Assembly: GCA_910579015.1 (NCBI GenBank)
Contig: CAJTRO010000012.1
Location: forward strand, 22,263-86,262
Source: an uncultured Dorea sp.
Lineage (GTDB): Bacteria; Bacillota; Clostridia; Lachnospirales; Lachnospiraceae
DNA: 64,000 nt
Direction: 5' to 3'
Below, in pieces: positions 1-8,079 of this stretch; within the stretch, counting starts at the first letter, position 1; every line of letters begins with the position of its first letter. The notes beneath the pieces are model-generated. The model was not told where the DNA came from. It saw nothing but the letters and a program-made list of their open reading frames with translations, and did not search any database. The translations under genes were made by a program, and so were the position numbers.

Positions 1-475
1 GATGATGATAGGTATGATTGCCCACGATATGTCCATCCTCATACATTCTTTTTATCAGCTCCGGGTTCGAAGAAATGAAGCTTCCCACAACGAAGAAGGC
101 GGCCGGTGCCTTGTGCTTTTTCAGGGCGTCCAGGATAGGGACGGTGTTGCCGTTCTCATATCCGCAGTCAAATGTCAGATAGATTACTTTTTCGTCCGTA
201 TCCTCGGCGTAGAAGGCGTCATATTCGGCCAGTTCGTCAAAAGAGGCGTTGGCGGAAGGCGCCTTTCCCTCGTCCTGGAAGCTGAGCCCCCAGTTCTCTG
301 TGGACGGTTCAATGACAGAGGAAACCGGAAGGTTCGGATCTTTTGCGGCCGAACCTGAGGACGGGGAAGGGACGGCCGGGGAGAAGACGGAGGCGGCAAA
401 CTGTCCGCCCAGATAGGATAAGACAAAGAGTATGATGACGCCGGCGGATTTCTTATATTTACGGTAGGATATCAT
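1..475 (-). CDS. Polysaccharide deacetylase, PdaA-like (partial, 3' end outside window)
   Basis: Only the first 158 codons are in the window; the gene runs leftwards off the edge. The ATG at 475 has a GGAG site eight bases upstream. Residues 11-29 form an uncleaved signal/membrane anchor, followed by a Ser/Pro-rich linker to about residue 60. At 101-110 lies TFDCGYENGN, the variant of the NodB metal/catalytic motif 1 typical of PdaA-type enzymes rather than the usual TFDDG; at 153-158 is NHTYHH, the histidine motif 2. PdaA-type enzymes remove the N-acetyl group of muramic acid to make the spore-cortex delta-lactam; that role is inferred from family resemblance. It is divergent from the YdcF gene, with 164 bases between them. 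Confidence 0.85.
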   Translation of the reverse strand, partial: MISYRKYKKSAGVIILFVLSYLGGQFAASVFSPAVPSPSSGSAAKDPNLPVSSVIEPSTENWGLSFQDEGKAPSANASFDELAEYDAFYAEDTDEKVIYLTFDCGYENGNTVPILDALKKHKAPAAFFVVGSFISSNPELIKRMYEDGHIVGNHTYHH

Positions 476-639
476 AAGAGATACTCCATTTTAGTTTGTT
501 ATAATATGTATATGTGGAATCTGCGGGAACATTCCAGTTCGAAATCCGGCAGGATGTGAGCGGAAAAAGGTAAATCTTGCAATGTGCACGAAAAGAGTGT
601 AGAATTACAGGAGAAACAGCAGGGGACGAGGTGTGACAG

Positions 640-1230
640 ATGAAGCGGAGTGTAGAGAGATTAAGTTTTTTGACGGCAGGTTTTTTGACAGCGAATATTC
701 TGTTTTTCAGCGTGATGTTCCGGCGGCCGAAGGTGCGCTGGGAACAGGACCAGTATGACTGTGCCATAGTCTGCGGGTGTCGTGTGCTGGAGGACGGGAC
801 GCCCTCCGACACGTTGAAGAAGAGGGTTGAGAAGGCTGTAGAGCTTTGGAAGGACAGAAAGGTACAATATCTGATCATGTCAGGCGCGGCCGTGTGCAAC
901 GACCAGGTGGAGGCGGAAGCCATGAAGCGGTATGCGGTAAAGCTGGGTGTGCCTGCGGAGTATATCCTCAAGGAGAAGCGGGCTGTCAGTACATACCATA
1001 ATCTCAAGTATTCCGGTGAGATCATGAAGAACTGCAATTTCCGGGACTGTGTGGTGGTAACCAGTGGATGGCATTTAAGGAAGGCCGATCATTATGCCAG
1101 ACAGAATGTAGAACATTATGTGATGGCGGCGTCCGGCAGGCCGGACAAGGAGAAGGTGCGAAAGAGTATCTGGCTTCATGTGCGGACGAACCTGCATATG
1201 TATCTGAATATGTGGCGGGGATATTATTAG
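640..1230 (+). CDS. YdcF family membrane protein (DUF218)
   Basis: A 196-residue protein with one hydrophobic segment at about residues 9-26 followed by a DUF218 domain. Visible family marks are the AIVCGCRV strand-loop near residue 45, an SDTLKKRVEKAVEL helix, LIMSGAA near residue 85, and STYHNLKYS and VTSGWHLRKA further on, the polar residues that line the DUF218 pocket. Family members (YdcF, SanA) are implicated in envelope integrity or nucleotide binding, but the reaction is not settled. It is the first gene of a tightly packed rightward run (gaps of 13-75 bases) reaching thiI. Confidence 0.8.
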   Translation: MKRSVERLSFLTAGFLTANILFFSVMFRRPKVRWEQDQYDCAIVCGCRVLEDGTPSDTLKKRVEKAVELWKDRKVQYLIMSGAAVCNDQVEAEAMKRYAVKLGVPAEYILKEKRAVSTYHNLKYSGEIMKNCNFRDCVVVTSGWHLRKADHYARQNVEHYVMAASGRPDKEKVRKSIWLHVRTNLHMYLNMWRGYY

Positions 1231-1251
1231 AGGATTAAGGAGGAAGCACGT

Positions 1252-1599
1252 ATGTTATTCGTACATTACCCGAAGTGCACTACCTGCCAGAAGGCAAAGA
1301 AGTGGCTCGTAGAGAAGGAACAGGAATTTAAAGAGAGGGATATCAAGGAAGAGAATCCAACGAAGGAAGAGCTTAAGGCGTGGCATCAGAAGAGCGGGCT
1401 GCCGCTTAAGAAGTTCTTCAATACCAGCGGGATGATCTATCGTGAGATGGGGCTTAAGGACAAGCTTTCGGACATGACAGAGGAGGAGCAGTATGAACTG
1501 CTGGCGTCAGACGGTATGCTGGTGAAGCGGCCGATCCTGATCACCGATACGGCGGTACGGGTTGGATTTCGTGAGAAGGAATGGGAAAATCTAGTATAA
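1252..1599 (+). CDS. ArsC/Spx/YffB family thioredoxin-fold protein
   Basis: A 115-residue thioredoxin-fold protein. The CTTC motif at residues 9-12 corresponds to the CxxC redox site of Spx and the ArsC-like YffB family, and KRPILI near residue 95 is the conserved cis-proline region of this fold. Length and KCTTCQKA signature fit the 'arsenate reductase family protein' annotation. Without an ars operon nearby, an arsenate-detoxifying role is not supported; a Spx-like regulatory or glutathione-independent reductase role is as likely. The start has a strong AGGAGG site. The next gene begins 20 bases after the stop. Confidence 0.8.
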   Translation: MLFVHYPKCTTCQKAKKWLVEKEQEFKERDIKEENPTKEELKAWHQKSGLPLKKFFNTSGMIYREMGLKDKLSDMTEEEQYELLASDGMLVKRPILITDTAVRVGFREKEWENLV

Positions 1600-1619
1600 G
1601 AGCGGGAGAGGCTGATATC

Positions 1620-2585
1620 ATGGACAGGATTGAGAGCTATGGAAAGATAGACCTTCATCTGCACCTGGACGGCTCACTGCCGGCAGAGACGATCCTTGGG
1701 CTTGCGAGGAAGGATCATATAGAGCTTGCGGCAGACACAGAGGAAGGGCTTCGGCCGTATCTGACTGCCAGAGCCGATTGTGAGGATCTGAATGAGTATC
1801 TGAGGTGCTTTCATATTCCTCAGGTGATCCTTCAGACCGCAGAGAATCTGAGGATCGCATCCTGTGAGCTTGGACGGGATCTGGAGGAGAAGGGGCTTAG
1901 TTATGCAGAAGTCCGGTTTGCACCGCAGCTCCATGTTCTAAGAGGTCTTACCCAGGAGGAGGCGGTACAGGCCGTTCTGGATGGCTTCTGCCAGGTCATG
2001 GAAGAGAGGCGGGGCAGGATCCGCCTTAAAGCCATCCTGTGCTGTATGCGGGGGAAGAATTGCACGGCTAATATGGAGACGGTCCTTACGGCGGCAAGAT
2101 TCCTTGGAAAGGGTGTCGTCGCGGCGGATCTTGCCGGCGCGGAGGGCTTATATCCCACCAGGGATTTTGGAGAGGAATTTGCGCTTGCCAGAAGGCTTGG
2201 CGTACCGTTTACCATTCATGCCGGTGAAGCGGACGGACCGGAGAGTATCTGGAAGGCGCTGGAATTCGGGGCGGTGAGGATCGGTCATGGTGTACGGGCA
2301 GTTGAGGACGAGGCGCTCATGAGGGAGCTTGCACAAAGAGGGATCCCCCTTGAGATGTGTCCGACAAGCAACTTGCAGACCAAGGCTGTTAACAGCCTTA
2401 CAGATTATCCGCTGCGTAATTTTCTTGACAGAGGGATACGTGTGACGGTCAACAGTGATAATATGACGGTGTCAGATACCTGGGCAGGCAAGGAGTTTGC
2501 CCTTTTGTCACGGGAATATGGACTTACAGAAGAGGAAGCAGTAAAGCTGCTGAAAAATGCAAAAGAGGCGGCATTTGAAATGTAG
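1620..2585 (+). CDS. add: Adenosine deaminase
   Basis: Hydrolytic deaminase converting adenosine (and deoxyadenosine) to inosine in purine salvage. The ATG at 1620 is chosen because GGGAGAGG lies just upstream; an in-frame ATG at 1581 lies within the previous gene and has no good site. Zinc and catalytic motifs are all present in order: HLHLDG (metal histidines, near residue 12), HAGE (catalytic Glu), RIGHG, CPTSNLQT and NSDN with the metal-binding Asp. The 321-residue length is normal for the family. Confidence 0.93.
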   Translation: MDRIESYGKIDLHLHLDGSLPAETILGLARKDHIELAADTEEGLRPYLTARADCEDLNEYLRCFHIPQVILQTAENLRIASCELGRDLEEKGLSYAEVRFAPQLHVLRGLTQEEAVQAVLDGFCQVMEERRGRIRLKAILCCMRGKNCTANMETVLTAARFLGKGVVAADLAGAEGLYPTRDFGEEFALARRLGVPFTIHAGEADGPESIWKALEFGAVRIGHGVRAVEDEALMRELAQRGIPLEMCPTSNLQTKAVNSLTDYPLRNFLDRGIRVTVNSDNMTVSDTWAGKEFALLSREYGLTEEEAVKLLKNAKEAAFEM

Positions 2586-2620
2586 TACATAGACTTTTGA
2601 GAGATTAGGAGGAAGGTATC

Positions 2621-3385
2621 ATGACGCTCCAGGAAATGAAGCAGATGAAGCAGGAGCATGGGTATTCGGATTCTCACATTGCAGAATTATCCGGTATCCC
2701 GGTGGAGACAGTACAGAAGATATTTGAAGGACAGACAGAGGGGATAGGATACCATATCTGGCAGGCAGTCGAAGATGTCTTCGTTGATAAAAGGATGATG
2801 AGGGAAGGGGCGGCCACATATGGTGTCCCAAAGAAGCAGGGCAGCTATACGGTAGAGGATTACCGGGCGCTTCCGGATGAACGCAGGGTAGAGCTGATCG
2901 ACGGATATATCTATGACATGGCGGCGCCGACGACTTTTCACCAGCTGATGGCAGGAGAGCTCTATCGCCAGATTGCGAACTTCATCCTGGATCACAAAGG
3001 GGCGTGCACACCATTCATCTCGCCGGTGGACGTACAGCTTGATAATGATGAAAAGACGATGATACAGCCGGATGTCGTGATCGTCTGCAATCCCGAACAG
3101 ATCGTCAGGAGAAATATCCTTGGCGCGCCGGATTTTGTATTAGAGGTGATATCGCCCGGGACCGGCAGGAGAGACTATATCATCAAGCTTGCCAAATATG
3201 AGAATGCGAAGGTAAGGGAATACTGGGTGGTGGATCCCTATAAGAAGCGGGTGCTGGTATATTTTTTCAAGGGAGAGGTGTCACCGGCGATTTATCCCAT
3301 TGACGCCGAGATCCCGGTGAATATCTTTGACGGGAAGCTGGTATTAAAGTTTGAGCGGATCGCACAGTGGGCAGAGGAAGCATAG
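2621..3385 (+). CDS. Uma2-family putative nuclease with N-terminal helix-turn-helix
   Basis: A 254-residue protein in two parts. Residues 1-45 look like a small helix-turn-helix (SDSHIAELSGIPVETVQKIF). Residues about 68-245 are a Uma2 (DUF820) PD-(D/E)XK-fold domain: YTVEDYRALPDERRVELIDG, IQPDVVIVC, GAPDFVLEVISP and YWVVDP with YENAKVREYW. Uma2 proteins are numerous in cyanobacteria and mostly of unknown function; nuclease activity is inferred from the fold. An N-terminal HTH suggests sequence-specific DNA binding. It sits inside a housekeeping operon, between add and prmA, with good ribosome sites on both sides. Confidence 0.8.
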   Translation: MTLQEMKQMKQEHGYSDSHIAELSGIPVETVQKIFEGQTEGIGYHIWQAVEDVFVDKRMMREGAATYGVPKKQGSYTVEDYRALPDERRVELIDGYIYDMAAPTTFHQLMAGELYRQIANFILDHKGACTPFISPVDVQLDNDEKTMIQPDVVIVCNPEQIVRRNILGAPDFVLEVISPGTGRRDYIIKLAKYENAKVREYWVVDPYKKRVLVYFFKGEVSPAIYPIDAEIPVNIFDGKLVLKFERIAQWAEEA

Positions 3386-3400
3386 AGAGGAGAAAAGGTT

Positions 3401-4351
3401 ATGAAGTGGAATCAGTTCCGCCTGACGACAACGACAGGGGCAGAGGACATTGTAAGCAGTATGCTGATGGATCTGGGGATACAGGGAGTACAGATTGAGG
3501 ACCGGGTGCCTCTTACAGAGGAGGACAAGGAGCAGATGTTCGTAGACATCCTGCCGGATATTTTGGAGGATGACGGGAAGGCATATCTTACTTTCTATCT
3601 GGAGGAGGAAGAGGACAAAGGAACCATTCTGATGCGTGTCAGAAAGGAACTGGAAGAGATGAAGAGCTTTCTTGATGTGGGGGAATGTACCATTGAGGAA
3701 TCTCAGACAGAGGATGTGGACTGGGTGAATAACTGGAAGCAGTATTTTCACCAGTTCTATATTGACGATATCCTGGTGATCCCGTCCTGGGAGAAGGTGG
3801 AGGCAAAGGACGAGGATAAGCTGGTCATCCATATAGATCCGGGTACGGCGTTCGGGACAGGGATGCATGAGACAACCCAGCTGTGTATCCGTCAGTTGAA
3901 GAAATACGTGACAAAGGGGGCGCGGATCCTTGATGTGGGATGCGGCAGCGGTATCCTGGGGATGCTGGCGCTGAAGTTCGGCGCAGGGTATTCGGCGGGG
4001 ACAGACCTGGATCCCTGCGCAATTGACGCAACCCATGAGAATATGGAAGCCAACGGCATCTTAAAGGAGCAGTACGAGGTCATGATCGGAAATATCATTG
4101 ACGACAGGAGCGTGCAGGATGCCGTCGGGTATGAACGGTATGATATCGTGGCCGCCAATATCCTGGCCGATGTGCTGGTGCCTCTGACGCCGGTGATCGT
4201 TCATCAGATGAAGCCGGGCGGGATCTACATTACAAGCGGGATCATAGACGACAAGGAGACTGTCGTCGTGGAGGCTGTGAAGGCGGCCGGGCTTGAGGTC
4301 CTGGAGATAAATCATCAGGGCGAGTGGGTGTCTGTGACGGCGAGAAAGTAA
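3401..4351 (+). CDS. prmA: Ribosomal protein L11 methyltransferase
   Basis: SAM-dependent methyltransferase that trimethylates ribosomal protein L11. The 316-residue length fits. The N-terminal substrate-recognition region begins with the typical W-x-(F/R) start and the linker WVNNWKQYFHQF; the class I SAM fold shows DPGTAFGTGMHETTQLC, the SAM loop DVGCGSGILGMLALKFGA and the NILADVL motif. The start follows an AGAGGAG site. It is 13 bases from rsmE, the usual neighbour in Firmicutes, and the two are almost certainly cotranscribed. Confidence 0.95.
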   Translation: MKWNQFRLTTTTGAEDIVSSMLMDLGIQGVQIEDRVPLTEEDKEQMFVDILPDILEDDGKAYLTFYLEEEEDKGTILMRVRKELEEMKSFLDVGECTIEESQTEDVDWVNNWKQYFHQFYIDDILVIPSWEKVEAKDEDKLVIHIDPGTAFGTGMHETTQLCIRQLKKYVTKGARILDVGCGSGILGMLALKFGAGYSAGTDLDPCAIDATHENMEANGILKEQYEVMIGNIIDDRSVQDAVGYERYDIVAANILADVLVPLTPVIVHQMKPGGIYITSGIIDDKETVVVEAVKAAGLEVLEINHQGEWVSVTARK

Positions 4352-4364
4352 CAGGAGCAAAGCG

Positions 4365-5102
4365 ATGCAGCATTTTTTTGTGACGCCTTCCCAGGTGGGG
4401 AAGGAGAGGATTTATATAGAAGGCTCAGATGTGAACCATATGAAGAACGTACTTCGGATGCACTGCGGCGAGGAGCTGATGGTAAGCGACGGCAATAACC
4501 TTCAGTACCGGTGCGCCATAGAAGGGTACGAGGAGGGGCAGGCTGTCCTTAAGATCCTTGAGGAGAAGAAGGTGGATACGGAGCTGTCCTCAAGGATCTA
4601 CCTGTTCCAGGGACTTCCGAAGCAGGATAAGATGGAGCTGATCGTACAGAAGTCTGTAGAACTGGGGGTATATCGGATCATCCCGGTGAGCACCAGGCGT
4701 TCGGTGGTGAAGCTAGATGAGAAGAAGGCGCAGAAGAAGACAGAGCGGTGGCAGCAGATTGCGGTCAGTGCGGCGAAGCAGGCGGGACGGGGATACGTCC
4801 CGTGTGTGGCGCCGGTTGTTTCTTATCCGGAAGCCCTCAGACAGGCAGAAGAGCTTGATGTGATACTGATCCCCTATGAACTGGAGCGGGGAATGCAGGC
4901 GGCAAAGGAGATTATAGAAGGGATTCGCCCGGGGCAGTCGATTGCCGTATTTATCGGTCCGGAGGGAGGCTTCGAGAAGGAAGAGGTGGAATCGGCCCTT
5001 GGATACGGCGCGAAGGCAATTACTCTTGGCAGGCGGATCTTGAGGACGGAGACGGCCGGACTGGCCGCCCTGTCTATTCTGATGTTCCATCTGGAAGTCT
5101 GA
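4365..5102 (+). CDS. rsmE: 16S rRNA (uracil1498-N3)-methyltransferase
   Basis: SPOUT-family methyltransferase acting on U1498 of 16S rRNA in the assembled 30S subunit. At 245 residues it is of normal length. An N-terminal PUA-like part (HFFVTPSQV, HMKNVLRM) is followed by the trefoil-knot SAM site: IGPEGGFEKEEV and LGRRILRTETA near the C-terminus are diagnostic. A 75-base gap separates it from the cysteine desulfurase gene, so a minor internal promoter is possible there. Confidence 0.95.
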   Translation: MQHFFVTPSQVGKERIYIEGSDVNHMKNVLRMHCGEELMVSDGNNLQYRCAIEGYEEGQAVLKILEEKKVDTELSSRIYLFQGLPKQDKMELIVQKSVELGVYRIIPVSTRRSVVKLDEKKAQKKTERWQQIAVSAAKQAGRGYVPCVAPVVSYPEALRQAEELDVILIPYELERGMQAAKEIIEGIRPGQSIAVFIGPEGGFEKEEVESALGYGAKAITLGRRILRTETAGLAALSILMFHLEV

Positions 5103-5177
5103 CAGTACCGGTGTGACATTACGCAGGGAGACGACATATTCTGGTAGTAAGAAAATAATGAATCAGGAAGTGAAACA

Positions 5178-6335
5178 ATGGAAGAAGTATATTTGGACAA
5201 TTCGGCAACAACCCGGGCATATGAGTGTGTCGGCGAGCTTGTGAAGAAGGTGATGTGTGAAGATTACGGCAATCCTTCCTCCATGCACGCCAAGGGCGTT
5301 GCGGCGGAGCAGTATATAAAAGAAGCAAAAGAGACGTTTGCGAAGCTTCTGAAGGTGAAGGAAAAGGAGATCTTCTTTACATCGGGAGGAACCGAGAGCG
5401 ATAATCTGGCGCTGCGGGGCGCCGCATGGGCGAACCAGCGCGCCGGAAAGCATCTGATCACATCGGCGATCGAGCATCCGGCGATCATCAATACCATGCG
5501 CCATCTGGAGGAGGAGGGGTTCCGTGTGACCTACCTTCCGGTGGACCGCTATGGGCGGGTGAGGCTTGATGCCCTCAAAGAGGCGTTGTGTGAGGAGACG
5601 ATTCTGGTGTCCATTATGTATGTGAATAACGAGGTGGGCTCCGTACAGCCGATCCAGGAGGCGGCGGGCATTGTGAAGGCGTACAACAAGAATATCCTGT
5701 TCCATGTGGATGCGGTGCAGGGCTTTGGCAAGTACCGGATATATCCAAAGAAGCTGAAGGTAGATCTGTGTTCCATCAGCGGTCATAAGATTCACGGACC
5801 AAAGGGGAGCGGGATTCTATATATCGGCGAGGACGTGAAGATCCGGCCGATCGTATTTGGCGGGGAACAGCAGAAGAATGTCCGCTCAGGTACGGAGAAT
5901 GTACCGGGGATCGCGGGGATTTCTCTGGCGGCCAGGACGATATACCAGGATCTGGATGTGAAGGTGGCTCAGATGCGCCGGTTAAAGCAACGCTTTATCA
6001 AGGGCGTCAGCCAGATTGAGGATACGACGATCCACGGGCTCTATGATGAGACGTCGGCTCCCCATATCATCAGTGTGGGATTTGCGGGTATCCGCAGCGA
6101 GGTACTGTTACATGCCCTGGAAGAAAAAGGGATCTATGTATCTTCCGGTTCGGCATGTGCGTCCAACCATCCCCAGGTCAGCGGTGTCCTTAAGGGGATC
6201 GGCGCAAGGCAGGAGTTCTTAGATGCGACATTGAGGTTCAGCATGTCGGAATTTACGACGCCGCAGGAGATTGACTATACACTGGATACCCTCTATAATA
6301 TAGTACCAAAGCTCCGCAGATATACCAGACGTTAA
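5178..6335 (+). CDS. Cysteine desulfurase (NifS/IscS-like)
   Basis: PLP-dependent enzyme that takes sulfur from cysteine as an enzyme persulfide. Motifs in order: YLDNSATT at the N-terminus, GGTESDN, EHPA near residue 98, HVDAVQGFGK, SGHKIHGPKG with the PLP lysine, and the catalytic-cysteine loop SSGSACAS near residue 325. At 385 residues it is of the IscS/NifS group I type. It lies 22 bases upstream of thiI, which needs a sulfur donor, so the likely job is tRNA 4-thiouridine (and perhaps thiazole) sulfur delivery, as for NifZ in Bacillus subtilis. Confidence 0.93.
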   Translation: MEEVYLDNSATTRAYECVGELVKKVMCEDYGNPSSMHAKGVAAEQYIKEAKETFAKLLKVKEKEIFFTSGGTESDNLALRGAAWANQRAGKHLITSAIEHPAIINTMRHLEEEGFRVTYLPVDRYGRVRLDALKEALCEETILVSIMYVNNEVGSVQPIQEAAGIVKAYNKNILFHVDAVQGFGKYRIYPKKLKVDLCSISGHKIHGPKGSGILYIGEDVKIRPIVFGGEQQKNVRSGTENVPGIAGISLAARTIYQDLDVKVAQMRRLKQRFIKGVSQIEDTTIHGLYDETSAPHIISVGFAGIRSEVLLHALEEKGIYVSSGSACASNHPQVSGVLKGIGARQEFLDATLRFSMSEFTTPQEIDYTLDTLYNIVPKLRRYTRR

Positions 6336-6357
6336 GAAAATAGCAAGGAGAGACAAG

Positions 6358-7539
6358 ATGAGATATCATACTTTTTTGATAAAATATGGAGAGATAGGGA
6401 TTAAGGGGAAGAACCGCTATCTGTTTGAGGATGCGCTTGTCAGGCAGGTGCGGTTTGCCCTGAAGGATGTGGACGGAGAGTTTAACGTCTATAAGTCCCA
6501 GGCCAGGATCTATGTGGACTGCAATGAGGAATATGATTATGAGGATGCGGTGGAGCATCTTAAGAGAGTATTTGGTATCGTGGGGATCTGTCCGGTGGTC
6601 CGCATGGAGGATCAGGGCTTTGAACAGCTTAAGAAGGATGTGACTGCATACATGGACGAGGCGTACCCGGACAAGAACCTGACGTTCAAGGTGGAGGCCA
6701 GACGGGCAAGGAAGTCCTACCCGAAGAATTCCATGGAGATCAACTGTGACTTAGGGGAGGCAATCCTTGACGCATTTCCGGAGACGAAGGTGGATGTGCA
6801 CCATCCCGATGTGATGTTGAATGTAGAGATACGAAGGGAGATCTATGTGTATTCGCAGATCATTCCCGGAGCCGGAGGGATGCCGGTCGGGACCAACGGC
6901 AAGGCCATGCTGCTTCTGTCCGGAGGGATTGACAGTCCGGTGGCAGGCTATATGATCTCGAAGCGCGGCGTCGGCATTGAGGCGGTATACTTCCATGCAC
7001 CGCCCTATACCAGTGAGCGGGCGAAGCAGAAGGTGGTGGATCTTGCAAGGATCGTATCCAGATATGCAGGTCCCATCAGACTTCATGTGGTGAATTTTAC
7101 GGATATTCAGCTGTATATCTACGATCAGTGTCCGCATGACGAACTGACGATCATCATGCGCCGTTATATGATGCGCATTGCAGAGCATTTTGCAAGGAAG
7201 GACGGGTGTCTGGGACTGATCACGGGCGAGAGTATCGGCCAGGTGGCGAGCCAGACCATGCAGAGTCTTGCCGCAACCAACGATGTCTGTACGCTTCCGG
7301 TATACAGGCCGGTGATCGGATATGACAAGCAGGAGATCGTGAATATCTCAGAGAAGATCGGAACCTATGAGACGTCGATCCAGCCTTTCGAGGACTGCTG
7401 CACCATCTTTGTGGCGAAGCATCCGGTGACGAAGCCGAATATAGATGTGATCCGGCGGTCTGAGGAGCATCTGAGTGAGAAGATTGATGAGCTTATGAAG
7501 ACGGCGCTTGAGACGGTGGAGATCATTGAGGTAAAATAA
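6358..7539 (+). CDS. thiI: tRNA 4-thiouridine synthetase
   Basis: Adenylates and thiolates U8 of tRNAs. The 393-residue protein has an NFLD/THUMP region (to about residue 165) and a PP-loop ATPase domain with LLLSGGIDSPVAGYM near residue 183, then TGESIGQVASQT and the FEDCCTIF motif. It lacks the C-terminal rhodanese domain of the E. coli enzyme, as usual in Firmicutes, so it depends on a dedicated cysteine desulfurase, which is the gene just upstream. AAGGAG lies before the ATG. Confidence 0.94.
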   Translation: MRYHTFLIKYGEIGIKGKNRYLFEDALVRQVRFALKDVDGEFNVYKSQARIYVDCNEEYDYEDAVEHLKRVFGIVGICPVVRMEDQGFEQLKKDVTAYMDEAYPDKNLTFKVEARRARKSYPKNSMEINCDLGEAILDAFPETKVDVHHPDVMLNVEIRREIYVYSQIIPGAGGMPVGTNGKAMLLLSGGIDSPVAGYMISKRGVGIEAVYFHAPPYTSERAKQKVVDLARIVSRYAGPIRLHVVNFTDIQLYIYDQCPHDELTIIMRRYMMRIAEHFARKDGCLGLITGESIGQVASQTMQSLAATNDVCTLPVYRPVIGYDKQEIVNISEKIGTYETSIQPFEDCCTIFVAKHPVTKPNIDVIRRSEEHLSEKIDELMKTALETVEIIEVK

Positions 7540-7569
7540 AAAAAGGGACGTCCGGATATGGATCCGGAC
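7538..7569 (-). terminator. Intrinsic terminator for the leftward HPr-like gene
   Basis: An 8-bp perfect stem (7550-7557 with 7562-7569, loop ATGG) is followed on the minus strand, after about five bases, by a run of T (7538-7544). It also overlaps the 3' end of thiI, so the two convergent transcripts share this boundary. There is no T-run on the plus side. Confidence 0.6.
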
Positions 7570-7674
7570 CTCTCCTGACAATTCCTCAAGGTTTCCCGAT
7601 GATAAAACGGATCGTATGTGCTTCCCCAAAAGCACTGCGCAGGCGCCGGCGGGGAGAACTCCCATCTTGCGCGC

Positions 7675-7911
7675 CTACTCGCAGATATAAGCCTTAAGTG
7701 CTTCAAGGATGACATCAATCTCAGCGGTATCTGCATGGATATTCAAGTCGATCGGCTTGGAAAGATCCAGGCTGAAGATGCCCATGATAGACTTTGCATC
7801 AATCACATACCTTCCTGATACCAAGTCAAAGTCATGATCAAATTTTGTAATATCGTTTACAAAAGATTTTACCTTATCAATCGAATTCAAAGAAATCTGA
7901 ACTGTTTTCAT
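7675..7911 (-). CDS. HPr-like protein lacking the PTS active-site histidine
   Basis: A 78-residue protein of HPr length and fold pattern. The segment AKSIMGIFSLDLSKP aligns with the Ser46 region of HPr/Crh (KSIMGVMSL), so the HPr-kinase serine is present. The position of catalytic His15, in the usual GIHARPA motif, reads NSIDKVKS, with no histidine. It therefore cannot act as a conventional PEP:sugar phosphotransferase carrier. By analogy to Crh it could be a serine-phosphorylated corepressor, but this is inference. A good AGGAGG site precedes the ATG; it is transcribed alone, convergent with thiI and divergent from mtaB. Confidence 0.8.
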   Translation of the reverse strand: MKTVQISLNSIDKVKSFVNDITKFDHDFDLVSGRYVIDAKSIMGIFSLDLSKPIDLNIHADTAEIDVILEALKAYICE

Positions 7912-8079
7912 TGGACTATACCTCCTTTTTACTTTTCGTGTTCTATACCTATCTTAAGAGGTAGTGCATAAAAAGTCAAGGAACATTTTGCCAAAGATAT
8001 GAAATAATATTCCGGAAGTATTACAGCAATGTGTACAGGGAAGTCCGGGCAGACGGAAGACAGAAAGGAACACATATAT

